A stretch of 64,000 bases of DNA from positions 4,650,001 to 4,714,000 of the forward strand of contig NZ_CP109130.1 in assembly GCF_035917975.1 (NCBI RefSeq), read 5' to 3'. The notes below the pieces were generated by a model. It was not told the DNA's origin and did no database searches. It saw only the letters and a program-made list of their open reading frames with translations. Below are positions 34,400-43,198 of the stretch, in pieces (position 1 is the first letter of the stretch; every line of letters begins with the position of its first letter). The stretch is from Streptosporangium sp. NBC_01756 (lineage in GTDB: Bacteria > Actinomycetota > Actinomycetes > Streptosporangiales > Streptosporangiaceae). A program made the position numbers and the translations under genes.

Positions 34400-34779
34400 G
34401 CATGTCGGATGCGTATTTTCGGCCAAACATAAATTTGTTATCTGCTGGACGAAATCAAGGTGAAATGCGGGTTTGCTGACTGACATACCTGCTTGAACGG
34501 CCTTGTGGGCGGGCCGGTCGAGACCGATTACCGGGCGTGTCGTTAATTGGCCGCGTACAGAGGCTTCATATCCTCGTCGTGGCTGCGTAGACTCCCGGAA
34601 CCGGCCAAGGTTTGTCCCTCGGAACGGCCCATGAACGGGCTCACCTCCGTGGGAAGTCTGCGGACGCAACCGGAAGCGGCACTGCCAATACCCGGAGTGC
34701 GCCGCTCTGTCAGCCGAGAACATCCAGCGTGCAGCGCACTCCGGGCAGGACGTGTTCCCGTCTTGCCGAGGAGAGTCGG
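34400..34779 (+). promoter_or_regulatory. hppA promoter and leader
   Basis: 380 bp without a gene. AT-rich at 34410-34470 (CATAAATTTGTTATCTG), probably the promoter zone. At 34691-34745 two perfect 12-base arms CCCGGAGTGCGC and GCGCACTCCGGG enclose 31 bases, just upstream of the GAGGAGAG ribosome site, so the messenger has a stable structured leader. I do not recognise a riboswitch class. Confidence 0.5.
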
Positions 34780-37113
34780 ATGTCTGTACTCCAGCTAGCC
34801 GTTGCCGAAGAGCCAGCGGTATCCCTGAGCGGTTCCCATTTCACCATCGTGATCGTTGTGGCCGTCGTGGCCCTGCTCGCACTCGCCGTCGCGGCCGTGC
34901 TCGTGCGAGAGGTGCTCGCCGCCGGCCAGGGCACCGAGCGTATGCAGAACATCGCGCGCGCCGTACAGGAAGGAGCTTCCGCGTATCTGGCGCGGCAGTT
35001 CCGGACGCTCGCGGTGTTCGTCGTTCTGATTCCTTTCCTGCTTTATCTGCTCCCCGCCGAATCGACCGGTGTGGCCGTCGGCCGGTCGATATTCTTCGTG
35101 ATCGGTGCGGTTTTCTCCGCGCTGACCGGGTTCATCGGCATGTGGCTGGCCGTCCGGGGAAACGTCCGTGTCGCCGCAGCCGCGCGTGAGTCGGGCGAGA
35201 AGATCGCGATGCGGATCGCCTTCCGCACCGGTGGCGTGGCCGGCATGATCACCGTCGGCCTCGGCCTGCTCGGCGCCGCCATCGTGGTGCTCGTCTACGG
35301 AGGCGACGCTCCCGCCGTTCTTGAGGGCTTCGGCTTCGGCGCGGCGCTGCTCGCCATGTTCATGCGGGTCGGCGGCGGCATCTTCACCAAGGCCGCCGAC
35401 GTCGGCGCCGACCTGGTCGGCAAGGTCGAGCAGGGCATCCCCGAGGACGACCCGCGCAACGCCGCCACCATCGCCGACAACGTGGGCGACAACGTCGGCG
35501 ACTGCGCGGGCATGGCCGCCGACCTGTTCGAGTCCTACGCGGTCATGCTGGTGGCCAGCCTGATCCTGGGCAGGGTGGCGTTCGGCACCGAAGGCCTGGT
35601 GTTCCCGCTGATCGTGCCGATGATCGGTGTGATCACCGCCATCATCGGGATCTTCGCCACCGCCCCGCGCAGCGGCGACCGCAACGGTATGGCCGCCATC
35701 AACCGCGGATTCTTCATCTCCGCGGTGATCTCGGCGGTCCTCGTCGCCGGGGCCGCCTTCCTCTACCTGCCGAGCAGCTTCGCGGGTCTGACCGGGGTGA
35801 GCCCGGAGATCGCCGCGATCACCTCCGATCCCCGCCTGATCGCCATCGGAGCGGTGCTCATCGGCCTGGTGCTGGCCAGTGCCATCCAGATCCTCACCGG
35901 CTACTTCACCGAGACGAACCGCCGTCCGGTGCGGGACATCGGGGAGAGTGCCCGCACCGGTCCCGCCACGGTCATCCTGTCCGGGATCAGCGTCGGCCTG
36001 GAGTCGGCGGTCTACTCGGCACTGATCATCGGCGCCGCCGTCTACGGGGCGTTCCTGCTCGGTTTCGGCAACGTCACCATCGCCCTGTTCGCGGTGGCCC
36101 TGGCGGGCACCGGCCTGCTGACCACGGTCGGTGTGATCGTTTCGATGGACACCTTCGGCCCGGTCTCCGACAACGCCCAGGGCATCGCCGAGATGTCCGG
36201 CGACGTCGACGGCGAGGGCGCCCGGGTGCTCACGTCACTGGACGCGGTGGGCAACACCACCAAGGCCATCACCAAGGGCATCGCGATCGCGACGGCCGTG
36301 CTCGCCGCCACGGCGCTGTTCGGGGCGTTCCGGACGGCGATCGAGACCCAGCTCGCCGCCGCGTCCCAGGGGGTCAAGGACGTGCTGGGCCCGTTCAGCA
36401 CGTTCAACCTGAGCGTCGACTCCCCGAACGTGCTGGTCGGGCTGATCATCGGTGCGGCGGTGGTGTTCATGTTCTCCGGCCTGGCCATCATGGCGGTCGG
36501 CCGGGCGGCCGGGCGGGTGGTCTTCGAGGTGCGCGAGCAGTTCCGCACCAAGCCAGGGATCATGGCCGGTACGGAGTTGCCCGACTACGGCCGGGTCGTC
36601 GACATCTGCACCCGCGACTCGCTGCGGGAGCTGGCCACGCCGGGTCTGCTCGCCGTGCTCACCCCGATCGCGGTCGGCTTCGCCCTCGGGTACGCGCCGC
36701 TCGGCGCGTTCCTCGCCGGTGCCATCGCCTGCGGAACGCTGATGGCGGTCTTCCTGGCCAACTCCGGCGGTGCCTGGGACAACGCCAAGAAGCTGGTGGA
36801 GGACGGCCACCATGGGGGCAAGGGTTCACCGGCCCACGAGGCCACCATCATCGGTGACACCGTCGGTGACCCGTTCAAGGACACCGCGGGCCCGGCGATC
36901 AACCCCCTGCTGAAGGTGATGAACCTGGTGGCGCTGCTGATCGCCCCGGCCGTGGTGACCTACGCCGACAACGTGGCGCTGCGGATCGGCATCACCGTGG
37001 TCGCGGCCGGCATCGTCGTCGCCGCGGTGGTCGTCTCCAAGCGTCGTTCGGCGAGCATCGCCCCGACCGAGGAGAACAACACCGAGCGTGAGCGCGAGCC
37101 CGTCTCGAACTGA
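34780..37113 (+). CDS. hppA: Membrane H+-translocating pyrophosphatase, K+-independent
   Basis: 777 aa, about 16 membrane helices. The PPi site is complete: GADLVGKVEQGIPEDDPRNAATIADNVGDNVGDCAGM in the middle and GDTVGDPFKDTAGPA near the end. The residue that sets K+ dependence is Lys in GNTTKAITKG (Ala in K+-dependent pumps), so this is a K+-independent proton pump. ATG 34780 has GAGGAGAG 7 bases upstream. It saves energy from biosynthetic pyrophosphate and builds proton gradient. The bldG neighbourhood is the same in Streptomyces. Confidence 0.95.
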   Translation: MSVLQLAVAEEPAVSLSGSHFTIVIVVAVVALLALAVAAVLVREVLAAGQGTERMQNIARAVQEGASAYLARQFRTLAVFVVLIPFLLYLLPAESTGVAVGRSIFFVIGAVFSALTGFIGMWLAVRGNVRVAAAARESGEKIAMRIAFRTGGVAGMITVGLGLLGAAIVVLVYGGDAPAVLEGFGFGAALLAMFMRVGGGIFTKAADVGADLVGKVEQGIPEDDPRNAATIADNVGDNVGDCAGMAADLFESYAVMLVASLILGRVAFGTEGLVFPLIVPMIGVITAIIGIFATAPRSGDRNGMAAINRGFFISAVISAVLVAGAAFLYLPSSFAGLTGVSPEIAAITSDPRLIAIGAVLIGLVLASAIQILTGYFTETNRRPVRDIGESARTGPATVILSGISVGLESAVYSALIIGAAVYGAFLLGFGNVTIALFAVALAGTGLLTTVGVIVSMDTFGPVSDNAQGIAEMSGDVDGEGARVLTSLDAVGNTTKAITKGIAIATAVLAATALFGAFRTAIETQLAAASQGVKDVLGPFSTFNLSVDSPNVLVGLIIGAAVVFMFSGLAIMAVGRAAGRVVFEVREQFRTKPGIMAGTELPDYGRVVDICTRDSLRELATPGLLAVLTPIAVGFALGYAPLGAFLAGAIACGTLMAVFLANSGGAWDNAKKLVEDGHHGGKGSPAHEATIIGDTVGDPFKDTAGPAINPLLKVMNLVALLIAPAVVTYADNVALRIGITVVAAGIVVAAVVVSKRRSASIAPTEENNTEREREPVSN

Positions 37114-37136
37114 GTGAGGTCCGTTCCGAGCTGAAC

Positions 37137-37239
37137 AGACCTGACCCGAACCGGGTGCGGTCTGGTCCGGACTGGGCGAGGTTCCGTCCCGAACGGGTGA
37201 GGTCTGACTCGAACTGAGTAGACCTGACCCGAACCGGGT
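37137..37239. repeat. 20-bp direct repeat pair after hppA
   Basis: AGACCTGACCCGAACCGGGT occurs at 37137 and 37220 (83 bp apart), with related degenerate copies between (TCTGGTCCGGACTGGG, GTCTGACTCGAACTGAG). The region looks like a decayed array of about 20-bp units, and the last unit forms a hairpin. Confidence 0.7.
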
Positions 37240-37278
37240 CAGGTCCGAGGAAGGGGTGCACGGGGTCGTGCACCCCTT
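37221..37278 (+). terminator. Double hairpin terminator of hppA
   Basis: GACCTGACCCG/CGGGTCAGGTC at 37221-37245 is followed by AAGGGGTGCACG/CGTGCACCCCTT at 37251-37278 and then TTCGCG. Two stacked strong stems lie about 110 bases after the hppA stop. Confidence 0.75.
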
Positions 37279-37316
37279 TCGCGTGTGCGAGGCCTCTCGG
37301 TGGGAAACTGGGCCGT

Positions 37317-37421
37317 ATGGAACAGCAGCCCTCCGGAGGCAAGACGCTCATACTCATCCTGCTGGCGATGGTCGCGGTGTTCGCGGTGATCGTGGGGCTC
37401 GCCATGTGGGCGGCGCGGTGA
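37317..37421 (+). CDS. 34-aa single-helix membrane peptide
   Basis: MEQQPSGGK, then a hydrophobic helix TLILILLAMVAVFAVIVGL, ending MWAAR. It is too small for most gene finders but credible: its TGA overlaps the GTG of the sixA gene (GTGA), the codon use is normal, and the frame is cleanly amphiphilic. It may act as a small membrane regulator or simply couple translation to SixA. No family is recognised. Confidence 0.6.
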   Translation: MEQQPSGGKTLILILLAMVAVFAVIVGLAMWAAR

Positions 37422-37891
37422 CGACCCGCACGCTGATCGTGCTGCGGCACGCCAAAGCGGCCCACGTGCCGGGTCTCGCCGATCGGGAACGCCCTCTCAC
37501 CACGCGTGGCGAGCACGACGCCCGCAGGATCGGCGAGGTGCTCACCCACATGGATCTCCGTCCGGACCTGGTGCTCTGCTCGCCGGCGACGCGGACCAGG
37601 CAGACCGCGGACCTGGCCCTGCCCGATGCCGACATCGTGGTCGAGCCGGCCATCTACGAGGCTTATCCCGACGAGCTGCTGACGCTGATCCGGCAGAGCG
37701 CTCCGGAGGTCCGCACGCTGGTCCTGGTCGGCCACAATCCCGGGGTCCACGAGCTGGTCATGGGCCTCACCACGAGGGATGGCGACTCCGGCTTCCCACC
37801 CGGCGCGTTCGCCGTGATCGAGACGGAGGACGAGTGGGGCGAGTTCGATATCGGGCGTGGCGTCTCCCGCTGGACCCCGAAAGATGACTGA
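37418..37891 (+). CDS. SixA-type phosphohistidine phosphatase
   Basis: 157 aa, histidine phosphatase superfamily. The catalytic motif is LRHAKA at the N-terminus (RHG variant of SixA), the second Arg/His pair comes from CSPATRTRQTADL, and the final His is in VLVGHNPGVHEL. SixA removes phosphate from phosphohistidine proteins such as PTS or histidine kinases; the target here is unknown. The GTG start overlaps the 34-aa peptide gene. Confidence 0.87.
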   Translation: MTTRTLIVLRHAKAAHVPGLADRERPLTTRGEHDARRIGEVLTHMDLRPDLVLCSPATRTRQTADLALPDADIVVEPAIYEAYPDELLTLIRQSAPEVRTLVLVGHNPGVHELVMGLTTRDGDSGFPPGAFAVIETEDEWGEFDIGRGVSRWTPKDD

Positions 37892-37968
37892 GCGCTCGGG
37901 GGAGCACTAAGCATCACGAAGATGGGCAGAAAAGTGCCACCCCCGTCCTGACGACCTCGGAGGGTGGC

Positions 37969-40056
37969 ATGCGGAAGATCGCCGAGGCGCTGCGGGGCGA
38001 CTTCGTGATCTCCCACCGCCCGGCCTGGGGGTACGGCCTGCTGTGCGCGCTGGGCATCTGCCTTCCCCTGCTGCTCGGCGTCGTGCTCGGCCATGTTCCC
38101 CAGGGCGCGGCGATGGCGCTGGGGGGCTATCTCACGATCTTCGGGGACGCCCCCGGCCTGCCGTACGGCGAGCGCACCCGCAAGCTGCTCGTGGCCACGC
38201 TCATGGTCACACTGGGTACCGGCCTCGGTGCGCTGATCCAGCCCTATCCCTGGCCGGCCGTCGCCGTGGTGGGTCTGGCCGCCATGGCCGGCGCCTATTG
38301 GCCGGTGATCAGCATTTCCTCGGTGCTCGCCGTGGTCCTGAGCTACTTCGCCCCGTCGAGTATGAGCGCGCCGGCTCACATGGGGGTCGCGGCGGCCGGT
38401 GGGCTGCTGATGACGCTGCTCCTTGTCGGGCTCTGGCCGGTGCGCCGTCTCCGGCCGCTCCGGGAGGCCTTCGAGGAGGCAGATGAGGCGCTGGCCGACC
38501 TGTTGGAGGCCGTCGGCCAGGACCGGCTCTCCGACGAGGGCTGGGAGGAACTGCGCCGCCGGGCGGTTACCGCGCGGGACGGCGCGGCCAGGGCCTTCTC
38601 CCTCTACTGGGTCTCGGAGGAGGACAGCCGGGCACTGGACCGGCTGCTGGCCACGCTGACCCGCATCTTCCATGAGACCGTCGCCCTGCGGGTGCTGCGG
38701 GCGGCGGCCGTACAGACGGACATCCGCACGGAATGGACCGCGGAGCTCGACGAGGCGGTCCTTGCGCTGGCCCGCGCGCTGCGAGAGGCCATGACGGCCG
38801 GCGACTCGGCCGCGGTGCCCGAGGCGCTGGGCGCCATGGGACGGTTCGCCGAGCGGGTCGAGGAGATCCGGCTGTCGGCTCACGCGGGCGGCGCACCCCT
38901 GCCCGCGGCGGTGCTCCTCGGACAGATCCGCCGGTGCCTGGACCGGATCGGGACGGCGGTGCGGTCGGTGGCACAGCGGGCGGTCGAAGGGGTCGAGGTC
39001 GGACCGCGCCTGCCCCGGTTCGGCCGGTTGCGCAAGCCGGTGTTCTCGTCCGGTCCTCATCCGCTGCGCCTGGGCCTCGCGGTGACGCTGGCCATGGCAC
39101 TGATGTTGCTGGCTCACGAGCACTATGCGAAGTGGTTCGTGGTGACCGTGATCGTCGGCCTCCGGCCGGCCTATCGCGACACGGTGGAGCGGGTGGTGCT
39201 CCGCGCGACCGGCACGGCGGTGGGTGCGACGGGCGCGGCGGTGGTGCTGGCGGTCGCGCCGGGCCAGTCCTACCTGATCGTGTTCATCACGGTCTGCGCT
39301 GCGCTGGGGTTCGCGTTCCGGGGAGCCAGCTACGGCTATTGGATGGTCTTCGCCACGCCGCTGTCGCTGATGCTGTCGGACTTCTCCCTTCGGCTCGACT
39401 GGGCCGCGGCGGCCGTGCGGGTGGTCCTCACGATCGCGGGCGGGGCACTGGCGCTGGTCTTCGCCCGGCTGCTGTGGCCCAGGGGACAGCGCGCGGAGCT
39501 GACCGGCAGGGCCGTGGCCATGCTCGAAGAGCACGCGGCCCTGGTGCGGTCACTGATCGACCAGGATCCCGACGAGGTGCGTGCCCGGTCCTTCTCGGCG
39601 GGCGAGGCAGCCGGCAGGTTCTCCGACTCCCTGGACCGGCTGGACAAGGAGCCCGGAGGCAGTGCGCCCCGGCGGCTCAGGGACGCCGTGGCCGCCGCCC
39701 GGCGGCTGCGTGACAACGCCCTCGCCCTGTTCGCCCTGCCGCCTCCGGGCGAGGAGTCCGGGCCCGCGGCGACGGTTCTCGACATGGTCGCCGACCGGCT
39801 GGAGAACGTCGCCGAAGCGGTCGGTACGGATCGCCCGGAGGCGCCGGCCGACGATCTGGACGCCATCTTGGACGAGCTCGGCGCGCACGTGGATGTGCTC
39901 ACCGAACGCCGCCTGGACGAGGTGGCCGAGGGGGCGGCCGACGAGATGACGGGGGTGCGCCGCGGGATCAGGCATGCGGCCGCCGCGCAACCCGCCCTGA
40001 GGGGGCTCAGCGCCGAGGCGCTCCGGCTGGCCTCGCTCATCGCTCCGCGACGGTGA
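37969..40056 (+). CDS. FUSC-family membrane protein (aromatic acid exporter-like)
   Basis: 695 aa. Two sets of five to six membrane helices (about 25-155 and 360-510), each followed by a long helical cytoplasmic part, the layout of FUSC/AaeB-type transporters and YccS. The second core has GLRPAYRDTVERVVLRATGT and FRGASYGYWMVF, typical FUSC motifs. It may export aromatic acids or other small toxic molecules. ATG 37969 follows GGAGGGTGGC. Its C-terminus (ASLIAPRR) lies within the first copy of the 32-bp repeats. Confidence 0.85.
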   Translation: MRKIAEALRGDFVISHRPAWGYGLLCALGICLPLLLGVVLGHVPQGAAMALGGYLTIFGDAPGLPYGERTRKLLVATLMVTLGTGLGALIQPYPWPAVAVVGLAAMAGAYWPVISISSVLAVVLSYFAPSSMSAPAHMGVAAAGGLLMTLLLVGLWPVRRLRPLREAFEEADEALADLLEAVGQDRLSDEGWEELRRRAVTARDGAARAFSLYWVSEEDSRALDRLLATLTRIFHETVALRVLRAAAVQTDIRTEWTAELDEAVLALARALREAMTAGDSAAVPEALGAMGRFAERVEEIRLSAHAGGAPLPAAVLLGQIRRCLDRIGTAVRSVAQRAVEGVEVGPRLPRFGRLRKPVFSSGPHPLRLGLAVTLAMALMLLAHEHYAKWFVVTVIVGLRPAYRDTVERVVLRATGTAVGATGAAVVLAVAPGQSYLIVFITVCAALGFAFRGASYGYWMVFATPLSLMLSDFSLRLDWAAAAVRVVLTIAGGALALVFARLLWPRGQRAELTGRAVAMLEEHAALVRSLIDQDPDEVRARSFSAGEAAGRFSDSLDRLDKEPGGSAPRRLRDAVAAARRLRDNALALFALPPPGEESGPAATVLDMVADRLENVAEAVGTDRPEAPADDLDAILDELGAHVDVLTERRLDEVAEGAADEMTGVRRGIRHAAAAQPALRGLSAEALRLASLIAPRR

Positions 40057-40165
40057 GGCCGTTCTCGCTTATCGCTCCGCGACGGTGAGGCCGTTCTCGC
40101 TTATCGCTCCGCGACGGTGAGGCCGTTCTCGCTTATCGCTCCGCGACGGTGACGCCGTCCTCGGC
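40039..40165. repeat. 32-bp tandem repeat, three perfect copies plus a partial
   Basis: Units at 40039, 40071 and 40103 are identical; a fourth at 40135 diverges after about 20 bases. Each begins ATCGCTCCGCGACGGTGA. The array spans the convergent ends: the first copy codes the last residues of the FUSC protein and the fourth codes, on the other strand, the last residues of SerB. Confidence 0.95.
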
Positions 40166-41356
40166 ATCGGCGGCCTCGACCTCGGCGCGCGGGATGCCGA
40201 GCAGGTAGAGGATCGAGTCGAGATAGGGCACGTTCACCGCGGTGTCCGCGGCCCGGCGGACCACCGGCTTGGCGTTGAACGCGATGCCCAGGCCGGCCGC
40301 GGCGATCATGTCCAGGTCGTTGGCGCCGTCGCCGATGGCGACGGTCTGGCTGATCGGGATGCCCGCCTGCAGGGCGAACCGCTCCAGCGCCCGTGCCTTT
40401 CCGGGGCGGTCGACGATCTCGCCGACGACCCGCCCGGTGAGCACGCCGTCCACGACCTCAAGGGTGTTGGCCGCGGAGTAGTCGATGCCGAGGTCGTCCA
40501 CGAGGGCGTCGGTGAGCTGGGTGAACCCGCCGCTGACGATCGCGAAGCGGTAGTCGAGCCGCTTGAGCGTCCGCACCAGCGTGCGGGCGCCGGGGGTGAG
40601 CACCAGCTCCTTGCGGACCTTCTCGAAGATCTCTTCGGGCAGGCCCGCCAGCAGCGCGACCCTGCGGCGCAGCGATTCGGCGAAGTCGAGTTCGCCGCGC
40701 ATCGCCTCCTCGGTGACCCGGGCCACCTCGTCCAGGCAGCCGGCGTGTGCCGCCAGCAGTTCGATCACCTCGGCCTGGATGAGCGTGGAGTCCACGTCCA
40801 TCACGATCAGCCGTTTGGCCCTGCGGTGCAGGCCGGTCCGCTGCACGGCCACGTCCACCTGCTGCGCGTGCGCCTCGGCGGCCAGCTCGGTCCTGAGCGT
40901 GTCCGGGTCGGCGCCGGAGACGGCCAGCTCGATGCAGGTGACCGGATAGTTGGACAGCCGCTCGATCCGGTCGATGTTGGCACCGGCCGCCGCGATCCGG
41001 CCCGCGATGCCCGCCATCGCCGCAGGCTGCAGGGGCGCGCTGAGCACGGTGACATGCAGCCGCCCACGCCGCCGCTTCTCCTGCGGGTCGGATCCGGTGG
41101 ACAGCTCGACGTGCAGTCCCAGATCCTCGGCGGTCCGTTCGACGGTGGTCCACAGGGCGCCTATGGTGCTGCCCGTACCGGTCGGGGTGTCGCCCGCGTA
41201 GGCGACGAGGACGCCCAGGGTGAGCCGGCCGCGTATGACGACCTGCTCGACATCGGCGACCACGACCGGGAAGCCGGCCAGGACGGCGAAGAGCCTTGAG
41301 GTGACGCCCGGTCGGTCGGGGCCGGTCAACGTGATCAGAAGCGTGCGCTGGTTCAT
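40133..41356 (-). CDS. serB: Phosphoserine phosphatase with two ACT domains
   Basis: 407 aa. Last step of serine synthesis. ACT-like regulatory domains at about 5-80 and 100-170, then a HAD phosphatase with DVDST (Asp187 nucleophile, Asp189), SGGF (motif II), the motif III lysine in RPGKARAL and GDGANDLDMI (motif IV). This is the long actinobacterial SerB2 form; in mycobacteria the ACT domains bind serine. The C-terminal DGVTVAER is coded in the 32-bp repeat array. ATG start with no close upstream gene. Confidence 0.93.
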   Translation of the reverse strand: MNQRTLLITLTGPDRPGVTSRLFAVLAGFPVVVADVEQVVIRGRLTLGVLVAYAGDTPTGTGSTIGALWTTVERTAEDLGLHVELSTGSDPQEKRRRGRLHVTVLSAPLQPAAMAGIAGRIAAAGANIDRIERLSNYPVTCIELAVSGADPDTLRTELAAEAHAQQVDVAVQRTGLHRRAKRLIVMDVDSTLIQAEVIELLAAHAGCLDEVARVTEEAMRGELDFAESLRRRVALLAGLPEEIFEKVRKELVLTPGARTLVRTLKRLDYRFAIVSGGFTQLTDALVDDLGIDYSAANTLEVVDGVLTGRVVGEIVDRPGKARALERFALQAGIPISQTVAIGDGANDLDMIAAAGLGIAFNAKPVVRRAADTAVNVPYLDSILYLLGIPRAEVEAADAEDGVTVAER

Positions 41357-41466
41357 CGGTCTCTACGCTACTTGGCCCCGGAATACCTCATGAATGCGGT
41401 TCACCATTCGGACGCCTGAAGTTCACGGTTCTCTCCCGCCCGGTGCCATCCGCGCGGGGCGGTCTG

Positions 41467-42147
41467 TCACCGCGGACCGAGGTAGGCGATGACGGCGGCG
41501 ACCCGGCGGTGGGTGTCGGGGCTGTTCTCCAGCGCCAGTTTCATGAAGATCGAGTTGACGTGTTTCTCGATCGCCGAGATCGACAGGTGCAGGGCGCGGG
41601 CGATTCCGCCGTTGGACAGGCCGTGAGCCATCTCCCGCAGCACGTCCAGCTCCCTGGGGGTCAGCTCGGCGGGCGGTGGGTTTCCGCTCACCCCGCGCTT
41701 GGCCAGCAGGCCCTCCACCACCTTGGGGTCGATCACCGACCCGCCCGCGGCCACCGACCGGATCGCGCCGAGTAGTTCGTCGATGTCCCCGACCCGGTCC
41801 TTGAGCAGGTAGGCCCGCCCCTCGGTGCCGTCCCTGAACAGGTCCAGCGCGAACACGGCGTCGGAGAACTGGGAGAGCACCACGACACCGATGTCCGGCG
41901 AGGCGTCCCTGATCCGGTGCGCGGCGTCGATCCCCTCCATGCCCGCACGTACGATCGCGGCCGAGCCGGGCATCCGGATATCGGTCACCACCACGTCGGG
42001 CCGGAGCCGCCGGGCGGCGTCGAGCAGCTCGTCGGCGGTGCCCACCGCCGCCACCACGTCGATCTCCCCCGTGGCCTCCAGGAGCCGGCGGGTGCCCTCG
42101 CGTACCAGGTAGTGGTCCTCGGCCAGGACGACCCTGAGCTCAGCCAT
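41467..42147 (-). CDS. Orphan NarL/LuxR-type response regulator
   Basis: 226 aa. Receiver domain with phospho-acceptor Asp56 (VVVTDIRMP), Thr/Ser in VVLSQF and Lys in YLLKDRV; LuxR helix-turn-helix LTPRELDVLREMAHGLSNGGIARALHLSISAIEKHVNSIF at the C-terminus. No histidine kinase gene adjoins it, so its partner is elsewhere. Upstream lies a 280-bp region with 48-bp-spaced repeats. Its target genes are unknown. Confidence 0.88.
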   Translation of the reverse strand: MAELRVVLAEDHYLVREGTRRLLEATGEIDVVAAVGTADELLDAARRLRPDVVVTDIRMPGSAAIVRAGMEGIDAAHRIRDASPDIGVVVLSQFSDAVFALDLFRDGTEGRAYLLKDRVGDIDELLGAIRSVAAGGSVIDPKVVEGLLAKRGVSGNPPPAELTPRELDVLREMAHGLSNGGIARALHLSISAIEKHVNSIFMKLALENSPDTHRRVAAVIAYLGPR

Positions 42148-42284
42148 GAGCCGCGCGGTGTGCGGAAACGGTCATGGGGGAGATCCTGCCCGCTCGACGT
42201 GCCCGGCGCATATGAGGCTGTCCGCACATCCATGGCGCACCCGGAACACGCCGTACGGCCCGGCCGGGGAGTCGGGGAGCCCTG

Positions 42285-42398
42285 CCCTGGTAACCCAAGA
42301 GGACTGGCACCCAAGAGGACTGGCACCCGAGAGGCCCGGGATCCAGGAGGCCCGGGACCCAAGAAGACTGGTACCCGAGAGGCCCGGGATCCAGGAGG
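42285..42398. repeat. Short tandem repeats upstream of the orphan regulator
   Basis: Two 33-bp copies at 42318 and 42366 (48 bp apart, one mismatch), both containing CCGAGAGGCCCGGGATCCAG, preceded by three partial GAGGACTGGCACCC units 15-16 bp apart. The region has no credible gene on either strand. Confidence 0.85.
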
Positions 42399-42427
42399 AG
42401 GGCGTCCGGGCCGGCGGCGTTGCGGCG

Positions 42428-43039
42428 TCACAACGATCTGAGTCCGCGCATGGCGACGTCGATGGCACGTCGAGCCGACTTCAGGTATTCCTCCTCCGAG
42501 TCGCCGAACATTTCACGGCTGGTGAGCTCGGCCGCCTGGACGGCGCCGAACAGGGAGCCGACCGCCGCAGCCGCGGTGATCGGGTCCAGTTTGTCCGGAA
42601 AGGCGGTCAGGAGCGCCTCGGCGACCCTGCGTTGCAGGTCGAACTGCACAAGCAGGGCCTTGGCCTGGAGGGCCGGCACGGTCAGGACCAGCCTGCCGTA
42701 GATCTCCATCAGCTCGGGGTCGCCGGATATCGGGCCCTCGGCGAATCGGGCGATGACCCGGTCGTAGGTCTTGAGCAACACGTCCGAGACGCCTTCGTCC
42801 GGTGTCCGCTCGGAGATCACCTCCACCGTCGCCTGGTAGTACTGCTCGACATCGGCGAACAGTACGTCGTCCTTGCTGCGGAAGTAGTTGAAGAACGTCT
42901 TCGTGGCCACGTCCGCTGCGGAGGTGATCTGCGCGAGGGTGGTCTGCTCGTAGCCCTGCTCGTCGAACAACCTGAACGCGGTGGTGACGAGTAACTCCCT
43001 GGTCTGGCGTTTCTTGCGCTCGCGTCGCGTCTCCTCCAT
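42428..43039 (-). CDS. TetR-family repressor
   Basis: 203 aa. The N-terminal helix-turn-helix spans about residues 27-55 (TTLAQITSAADVATKTFFNYFRSKDDVL), followed by a helical ligand domain with no clear subfamily. It diverges from a cytochrome P450 gene across 159 bp that contain a palindrome fit for its operator, so it probably represses both genes until a small molecule binds. Confidence 0.87.
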   Translation of the reverse strand: MEETRRERKKRQTRELLVTTAFRLFDEQGYEQTTLAQITSAADVATKTFFNYFRSKDDVLFADVEQYYQATVEVISERTPDEGVSDVLLKTYDRVIARFAEGPISGDPELMEIYGRLVLTVPALQAKALLVQFDLQRRVAEALLTAFPDKLDPITAAAAVGSLFGAVQAAELTSREMFGDSEEEYLKSARRAIDVAMRGLRSL

Positions 43040-43066
43040 GAAGAAAAGCTTACATCACAGCTATTC

Positions 43067-43096
43067 ATACAACGATTGTATTTTTACACAAAGTGT
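43067..43096. promoter_or_regulatory. Candidate TetR operators between tetR and P450
   Basis: ATACAA-CGA-TTGTAT (43067-43081), a perfect 15-bp palindrome, and ACAC-AAA-GTGT (43086-43096) in the only AT-rich part of the divergent promoter region. The first is the better operator candidate. Confidence 0.6.
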
Positions 43097-43198
43097 TGTT
43101 GCATGGGTTGTAGACACGATCCTCGCGGAGGGCGTGGCCACCCGGCCCGTCCCGGCCATGCTCACCGGCCATGCTCGACCGCCTCTGGAAGGAGCGAG

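Noticed and set aside
42285-42398. CRISPR array (also considered for the 32-bp and 80-bp repeats)
   Set aside because: Spacers are absent or are themselves part of the repeat, copies are too few, and there are no cas genes.
42146-42994. A 282-codon plus-strand gene across the repeat array
   Set aside because: Its sequence is antisense to the TetR gene and to the repeats, with no start signal and no family match.
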